Source: DAOSWM01 sp035380045 (GTDB taxonomy: Bacteria; Bacteroidota; Bacteroidia; Bacteroidales; Tenuifilaceae). Taken from it: 28,238 nucleotides of DNA. Under the pieces are notes generated by a model, which worked only from the letters and a program-made list of their open reading frames with translations, made no database searches and was not told where the DNA came from. A program made the position numbers and the translations under genes. Location of the stretch: positions 1 to 28,238 of the forward strand of contig DAOSWM010000043.1 in assembly GCA_035380045.1 (NCBI GenBank), given 5' to 3'. Positions 24,268-28,238 of the stretch are shown one piece after another; position 1 is the stretch's first letter; every line of letters starts with the position of its first letter.

Positions 24268-24810
24268 ATGGAAGAGAAAAGCATTAGCTCAACAAAACCA
24301 GCCATGACCTACGGTCTTATTCTTGGTTTAGCCCTCATTATCATGCATGTTTTGCAATACGTAATGGATGTTTACAAGCCACCTTTCTGGGTAAGTTTAC
24401 TAAACTACGCAATAATTGTTGCTGTAATAGTTTATGGAACCATTCGTTACCGTGACGATAGTTTAGGCGGAAATATTTCGTACGGCAAAGCCCTAGGATT
24501 TGGAGTACTAATTTCACTCTTTGCTTCAATTGTTTACGGTTTATATTTCTTCCTATTAACATCTGTTATCGATAAAGGATACATGGATGGAGTTTACACA
24601 ATGATAGAGGAGACCTACATTGAGATGGGTATGAGCGACGACCAGATTGAAACGGCTATGGACATGGTTAAGAAATTCCAGAATCCAGTTTTCATGGTAC
24701 TTTCATCTGTGTTTAGTTTTGTTATGATGGGCACTGTTTTCTCATTGATAACCTCAATTTTCCTAAAAAAAGAAGCGCCAATTTTTGACGAAACCCCATC
24801 GGCTGAATAA
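24268..24810 (+). CDS. DUF4199 membrane protein
   Basis: A 180-residue integral membrane protein with four hydrophobic segments (about 12-32, 40-58, 72-98 and 138-165). A central amphipathic acidic stretch (about 105-135) contains many Met and Glu residues. Spacing and the NISYGKALGFG motif resemble DUF4199 of Bacteroidota. Function unknown. A GT2 glycosyltransferase follows after 10 bp, a pairing I have seen as common in the phylum, so the two probably work in one envelope-related pathway (inference). Confidence 0.8.
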   Translation: MEEKSISSTKPAMTYGLILGLALIIMHVLQYVMDVYKPPFWVSLLNYAIIVAVIVYGTIRYRDDSLGGNISYGKALGFGVLISLFASIVYGLYFFLLTSVIDKGYMDGVYTMIEETYIEMGMSDDQIETAMDMVKKFQNPVFMVLSSVFSFVMMGTVFSLITSIFLKKEAPIFDETPSAE

Positions 24811-24820
24811 TTTTTATAAA

Positions 24821-25771
24821 ATGGATATCTCAATAGTTGTACCTCTTTATAACGAGGAAGAATCGTTACCGCACCTAATCGACTGGATTAAGCGTACGCT
24901 TGCAAATTATAATTATAGCTACGAAGTTATTATGATTGATGATGGTAGTAACGATACTAGCTGGAAGGTAATTGAAAAACTTTCGGCAGAGAATCCATTT
25001 ATAAAAGCAATAAAATTTCGTCGTAACTACGGCAAATCGGCTGCGCTGCATGTTGGCTTTCAGGAATCGAAGGGTAATGTTGTTTTTACCATGGATGCTG
25101 ACCTGCAGGACAGTCCAGAAGAAATTCCAGAACTCTACCGGATGGTAACCGAGGAAGGTTACCATCTGGTTTCGGGCTGGAAAAAGAAGCGCTACGACCC
25201 GCTTTTCTCAAAAAAAATTCCAAGCAAACTTTACAACGGAACCGTTCGAATGATGAGCGGAATTAAGCTGCACGACATGAACTGCGGACTAAAAGCATAC
25301 AAAAGCGAAGTTGTAAAAAGTATTGAAATTTTTGGCGAGATGCACCGCTACATTCCAGTGCTTGCAAAGCAAGCCGGATTCAAACGAATTGGCGAAAAGG
25401 TTGTGCAGCATCAAGAAAGAAAATTCGGTGTTACCAAGTTTGGCTGGGAACGGTTTATTAACGGTTTCCTCGATTTGTTTACTGTAATCTTCGTTTCCCG
25501 ATTCGGGAAAAAACCCATGCACCTTTTCGGTACTTTGGGAACACTCATGTTCCTTTTTGGGGGTGGAATTGCCATTTGGCTAATCAGCAGCAAGCTTTAC
25601 GCTCAGTTCCATCAGCTAAAATACCGAGCAGTTACCGATCAACCACTTTTTTACATCGCTCTAATAATGGCCGTTATTGGAGTTCAACTTTTTGTTGCTG
25701 GTTTTCTGGGCGAGCTTGTTTCACGTAGCGCCGCCGACAGAAACCACTACCTTGTGGAGAAAGTAATATAA
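24821..25771 (+). CDS. Family 2 glycosyltransferase with C-terminal membrane helices
   Basis: The 316-residue protein resembles polyprenyl-phosphate (dolichol-phosphate mannose synthase-like, GtrB/ArnC) glycosyltransferases. The GT-A fold has VVPLYNEEESL at residues 7-17, DDGS at 40-43, the metal-binding DAD at 92-94 followed by LQD, and the Q-HQERKFGVTKFG loop near residue 200. Two transmembrane helices (about 230-255 and 280-305) anchor it to the inner membrane. It probably loads a sugar onto undecaprenyl phosphate for transfer outside; the sugar is unknown. The ATG at 24821 is preferred over the TTG at 24785, which would overlap the upstream gene. Confidence 0.9.
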   Translation: MDISIVVPLYNEEESLPHLIDWIKRTLANYNYSYEVIMIDDGSNDTSWKVIEKLSAENPFIKAIKFRRNYGKSAALHVGFQESKGNVVFTMDADLQDSPEEIPELYRMVTEEGYHLVSGWKKKRYDPLFSKKIPSKLYNGTVRMMSGIKLHDMNCGLKAYKSEVVKSIEIFGEMHRYIPVLAKQAGFKRIGEKVVQHQERKFGVTKFGWERFINGFLDLFTVIFVSRFGKKPMHLFGTLGTLMFLFGGGIAIWLISSKLYAQFHQLKYRAVTDQPLFYIALIMAVIGVQLFVAGFLGELVSRSAADRNHYLVEKVI

Positions 25772-25802
25772 TTTGCTTTAAACATATTTCTGCCTTTTTT
25801 TC

Positions 25803-25841
25803 TTTCTAATGACGATTAGAAAATCGCAAACATTTTCTAAT
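25803..25841 (+). promoter_or_regulatory. Three-armed inverted repeat before the K+ channel gene
   Basis: TTTCTAAT (25803-25810), ATTAGAAAAT (25815-25824) and ATTTTCTAAT (25832-25841) are linked by gacg and cgcaaac. The middle arm can pair with the first (8 bp, 4-nt loop) or the third (10 bp, 7-nt loop), but not with both. An AAGGA ribosome-binding sequence (25843-25847) and the ATG (25851) follow directly. It could be an RNA switch, a terminator of the GT2 transcript without T-run, or a protein operator. Confidence 0.55.
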
Positions 25842-25850
25842 TAAGGATAA

Positions 25851-26684
25851 ATGATGAACCTTAACCAAAGAGTACGGACAAAGCTCTACCAAATTATTTT
25901 TGGAACAAGCACCAGGGCAGGAAGATTGTTCGATATTGTGCTTCTCTACACAATTCTCTTAAGCCTCATAGTTGTAATGCTGGAGAGCGTTCCGTCAATA
26001 AACAAAGATCACGGAAACCTGCTTCGGTTAAGCGAATGGATACTCACCTTCCTATTCACGTTTGAGTACATCGTCAGGCTATACGCTTCCCCAAAACCAT
26101 TTTTATACATCAAAAGTTTTCTGGGAGTTGTTGATTTTATTTCATTCTTCCCAACCTACCTAATCTTCCTATTTCCCGGACTTCAATTTCTCCTAGCATT
26201 CAGGGCTGTTCGGCTTTTACGAGTATTCCGAATACTAAAACTTCAGCGGTACATAAAAGAGATAAAAGTTATTTCAAGATCGCTATTGGCAAGCAGATAC
26301 AAGATTTTTGTTTTTATGGTTTCCGTTTTTTCAGTAGTTATCATTGTTGGAACATTAATGTACTTGATTGAAGGACCTGAAAACGGATTCACCAGCATTC
26401 CCGAAAGTATTTACTGGGCGGTTGTTACCATTACAACCGTTGGATACGGTGATATTGCTCCAGTAACCTTTGCCGGGAAATTGCTTGCATCAATCTTAAT
26501 GTTAACCGGTTACTCAATTATTGCTGTGCCTACAGGAATTATTACCGTTGAATTTTCAAAGCAAGCTCAAATTGAAGAGTCGAAACGGGTTTGCAGCAAC
26601 TGCAATTCAACAAATCATGATATTGACTCACTATTCTGTAAGTACTGTGGCGGCAGGTTAGAGAAGTTGAAAGATGATAATTGA
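25851..26684 (+). CDS. Voltage-gated-type potassium channel with C-terminal zinc ribbon
   Basis: A 277-residue six-helix channel. S1 to S3 cover about residues 25-110. S4 has positive residues at every third position: R118, R121, R124, R127, K130, R133. The selectivity filter TVGYGD is at 196-201, between S5 and S6. After S6 a short linker leads to a zinc ribbon with C248-x2-C251 and C263-x2-C266. It should form a tetrameric K+ channel. The zinc ribbon at the end is a common add-on in Bacteroidota channels, but its job is unknown. Two ATG codons (25851, 25854) are adjacent; AAGGA at 25843-25847 fits the second slightly better. Its stop overlaps the rtcB start. Confidence 0.92.
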   Translation: MMNLNQRVRTKLYQIIFGTSTRAGRLFDIVLLYTILLSLIVVMLESVPSINKDHGNLLRLSEWILTFLFTFEYIVRLYASPKPFLYIKSFLGVVDFISFFPTYLIFLFPGLQFLLAFRAVRLLRVFRILKLQRYIKEIKVISRSLLASRYKIFVFMVSVFSVVIIVGTLMYLIEGPENGFTSIPESIYWAVVTITTVGYGDIAPVTFAGKLLASILMLTGYSIIAVPTGIITVEFSKQAQIEESKRVCSNCNSTNHDIDSLFCKYCGGRLEKLKDDN

Positions 26685-28174
26685 ATTTCGGCAAAGTAAT
26701 TTTCAGAATTCCATCTCCTGTGAAGAAAGCGAAGATTAACAACAAGGATCTCAAACTTTTAGGGATTTCTCATCCCGAACTTTTAATTTCTATTGGTCGC
26801 GAAGCAAACAGGATTCTAAAACGTAAAACTCTTTCCAAAGTTGATATTCTGAACGCAATTCGAGGAATGATTGAGAATCCGGATGGAAAGGTTTGGGAAA
26901 ATCATCCGCTGAAGGAAATCTCTACAATAATTCGAGAAAAATATCAGGAGAAAAAAGTTGAGTACGAAGAGCAAACAAATAAACAGAATACTTTCCTAAG
27001 GGAAACTCCTCTTCCCTACCCAACTTACGGCGAACATCAAATTGAAGCCAGCGCTATTCAACAGATGGACAGAGCCATGAGCCTCCCAATTAGCATAGCC
27101 GGAGCGTTGATGGCCGATGCTCACGAAGGTTACGGGTTACCAATTGGAGGTGTGCTCGCCACAAACGAAGGAACTGTAATACCATACGCAGTTGGAGTTG
27201 ATATTGCATGCAGAATGTGCATGTCGGTTTTTCCGATGGATCCAACCCAAAATGATAAAGTGAGAGTTAAACTTAGAAACCTACTTTATCAGCACACAAT
27301 TTTTGGAGTAGGAACGAAAAACAAGAATCATATCGACACCTCACTTTTCGATAAAAGTGAATGGAAAGCTACCCGATTTATTCGTCAGCACAGCGATTTG
27401 GCGTACAGTCAACTTGGAACTTCAGGAGCAGGAAATCATTTTGTGGAGTGGGGCGAGCTGAACGTGCTTACCGATGCACCCGAGGTGAACCTGAAAAAAG
27501 GGAATTACATTGCGCTTCTCTCCCATTCAGGGTCGAGAGGCTTTGGCAACGAAGTTGCCAATTTTTACTCAAAAGTTGCCATGGGGAAAGTTCACCTGCC
27601 AAGGGAAGCACGGCACTTAGCCTGGCTCGATCTTTCATCAGAGGAAGGACACGAATACTGGATTGCCATGAACCTGGCCGGAGAATATGCTTCGGCAAAC
27701 CACAGGGAAATCCACCAGAAAATTTCAGGAGGTTTAGGGCTAACACCAACCGCAAGAATTGAAAATCATCACAATTTTGCGTGGAAGGAAAAATTGCCGA
27801 ACGGCAAGATTTCGGTTGTACATCGCAAGGGAGCAACTCCTGCGGGGAAAGGTGTGATTGGAATTATTCCCGGATCGATGGCTCATCCCGGGTTTATTAT
27901 CAGAGGAAAAGGAAATCCCGATTCGTTAAACTCAGCCTCGCACGGAGCCGGCAGGCGCATGTCGCGATCGCAGGCAATGAAAACATTCAGCTGGAACGAA
28001 CTCGAGTCCGCACTCGAAAAATTCGGAGTTGAACTTATTGGTGGTGATCTGGACGAATCGCCCATGGCATATAAGAACATCGAGGATGTTATGAAGCTGC
28101 AGCAGGATTTGGTTGAAGTTATTGCAGTTTTTCAACCCAGAATTGTAAGAATGGCCGAAGGGAGAAGGAGGTAG
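26681..28174 (+). CDS. rtcB: RtcB family RNA ligase
   Basis: A 497-residue RNA ligase that joins 2',3'-cyclic phosphate or 3'-phosphate ends to 5'-OH ends, using GTP and Mn2+. Metal ligands and active site are all recognisable: D174 and C177 in GVDIAC, N252-H253 in GNHF, H282 in LLSHSGSRG, H363/H364 in ENHHNF, and the guanylylated H381 in HRKGAT. About 90 residues precede the usual core and resemble no known domain. The start is TTG in a TTGA overlap with the channel gene; the first in-frame ATG lies well inside, though a GTG at 26720 is possible. No rtcA or archease gene is nearby. Confidence 0.93.
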   Translation: MNFGKVIFRIPSPVKKAKINNKDLKLLGISHPELLISIGREANRILKRKTLSKVDILNAIRGMIENPDGKVWENHPLKEISTIIREKYQEKKVEYEEQTNKQNTFLRETPLPYPTYGEHQIEASAIQQMDRAMSLPISIAGALMADAHEGYGLPIGGVLATNEGTVIPYAVGVDIACRMCMSVFPMDPTQNDKVRVKLRNLLYQHTIFGVGTKNKNHIDTSLFDKSEWKATRFIRQHSDLAYSQLGTSGAGNHFVEWGELNVLTDAPEVNLKKGNYIALLSHSGSRGFGNEVANFYSKVAMGKVHLPREARHLAWLDLSSEEGHEYWIAMNLAGEYASANHREIHQKISGGLGLTPTARIENHHNFAWKEKLPNGKISVVHRKGATPAGKGVIGIIPGSMAHPGFIIRGKGNPDSLNSASHGAGRRMSRSQAMKTFSWNELESALEKFGVELIGGDLDESPMAYKNIEDVMKLQQDLVEVIAVFQPRIVRMAEGRRR

Positions 28175-28183
28175 GTCAGTAAT

Positions 28184-28238
28184 CAGTTGGCAGTTGGCAG
28201 TTGGCAGTTGGCAGTTGGCAGTTGGCAGTTGGCAGTTG
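28184..28238. repeat. CAGTTGG heptamer tandem repeat at the window edge
   Basis: Almost eight uninterrupted copies of the 7-bp unit CAGTTGG (equal to TTGGCAG) run from 28184 to the end of the window, ten bases past the rtcB stop codon. The copies seen are identical. There are no spacers. The unit before it (GTCAGTAAT) looks like a decayed copy. Confidence 0.95.

Noticed and set aside
24080..24268. A 62-codon minus-strand reading frame between the repeat cluster and the DUF4199 gene
   Set aside because: It lies across the SRP RNA and its promoter. The RNA's conserved loop and terminator explain the sequence, and the peptide resembles nothing.
28184..28238. Possible CRISPR array
   Set aside because: The 7-bp units are joined without spacers and there are no cas genes. 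It is a simple tandem repeat.

Overview
The window is a stretch of a Bacteroidota chromosome, most likely from the class Bacteroidia (Marinilabiliales or Prolixibacteraceae-like), although the sequence alone does not fix the genus. Three observations point there. Several promoters match the phylum-specific TTTG-N19-TAnnTTTG pattern. The proteins include Bacteroidota-type families: an alternative GlmU, DUF4412, DUF4199, a gliding-motility/type IX secretion C-terminal domain and a secreted TlpA-like protein. Shine-Dalgarno sequences are mostly absent. Most of the window is dense core housekeeping DNA, and I found no phage, complete IS element, CRISPR array or defence island.

Layout, left to right. 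Positions 1-180 hold a small palindromic MITE-like element. Then come aroK (-), rpmE type B (+), an alternative GlmU-type sugar nucleotidyltransferase (+), lon (+), coaD (+) and a secreted thioredoxin-fold protein (+). A NUDIX hydrolase (-) and pyrE (+) diverge from overlapping start codons, and an SRPBCC protein follows pyrE. birA (-) diverges from rsfS (+), which leads into the tightly packed run ftsH, DUF2007, cdsA, psd. Next are an EamA transporter (-), an AI-2E family permease (+) and a surface protein with a PKD-like region and a CHU_C domain (+). The 2-oxoglutarate dehydrogenase pair odhA/odhB (-) is split by a 100-N scaffold gap. Then come a DUF4412 protein (-), hydF (+), a cluster of short palindromic repeats, the SRP RNA gene (-), and finally DUF4199, a GT2 glycosyltransferase, a voltage-gated-type K+ channel with a zinc ribbon, and rtcB (+). 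The window ends inside a TTGGCAG heptamer tandem repeat.

How the genes fit together. cdsA and psd are two steps of phosphatidylethanolamine synthesis and lie beside ftsH, the membrane protease. lon and ftsH give two AAA+ proteases. rpmE, rsfS and the SRP RNA belong to ribosome function and protein targeting. OdhA/OdhB indicate an oxidative TCA step, whereas HydF indicates that an [FeFe]-hydrogenase is matured in the same cell; together they suggest a facultative or microaerobic lifestyle (inference).

The less ordinary parts are the repeat elements at 16-166 and 23849-24039, the three-armed hairpin in front of the K+ channel, the coupling of that channel to rtcB by a TTGA overlap, the NUDIX/pyrE start-codon overlap, and the scaffold gap flanked on both sides by the same heptamer. 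None amounts to a clear new multi-gene system.
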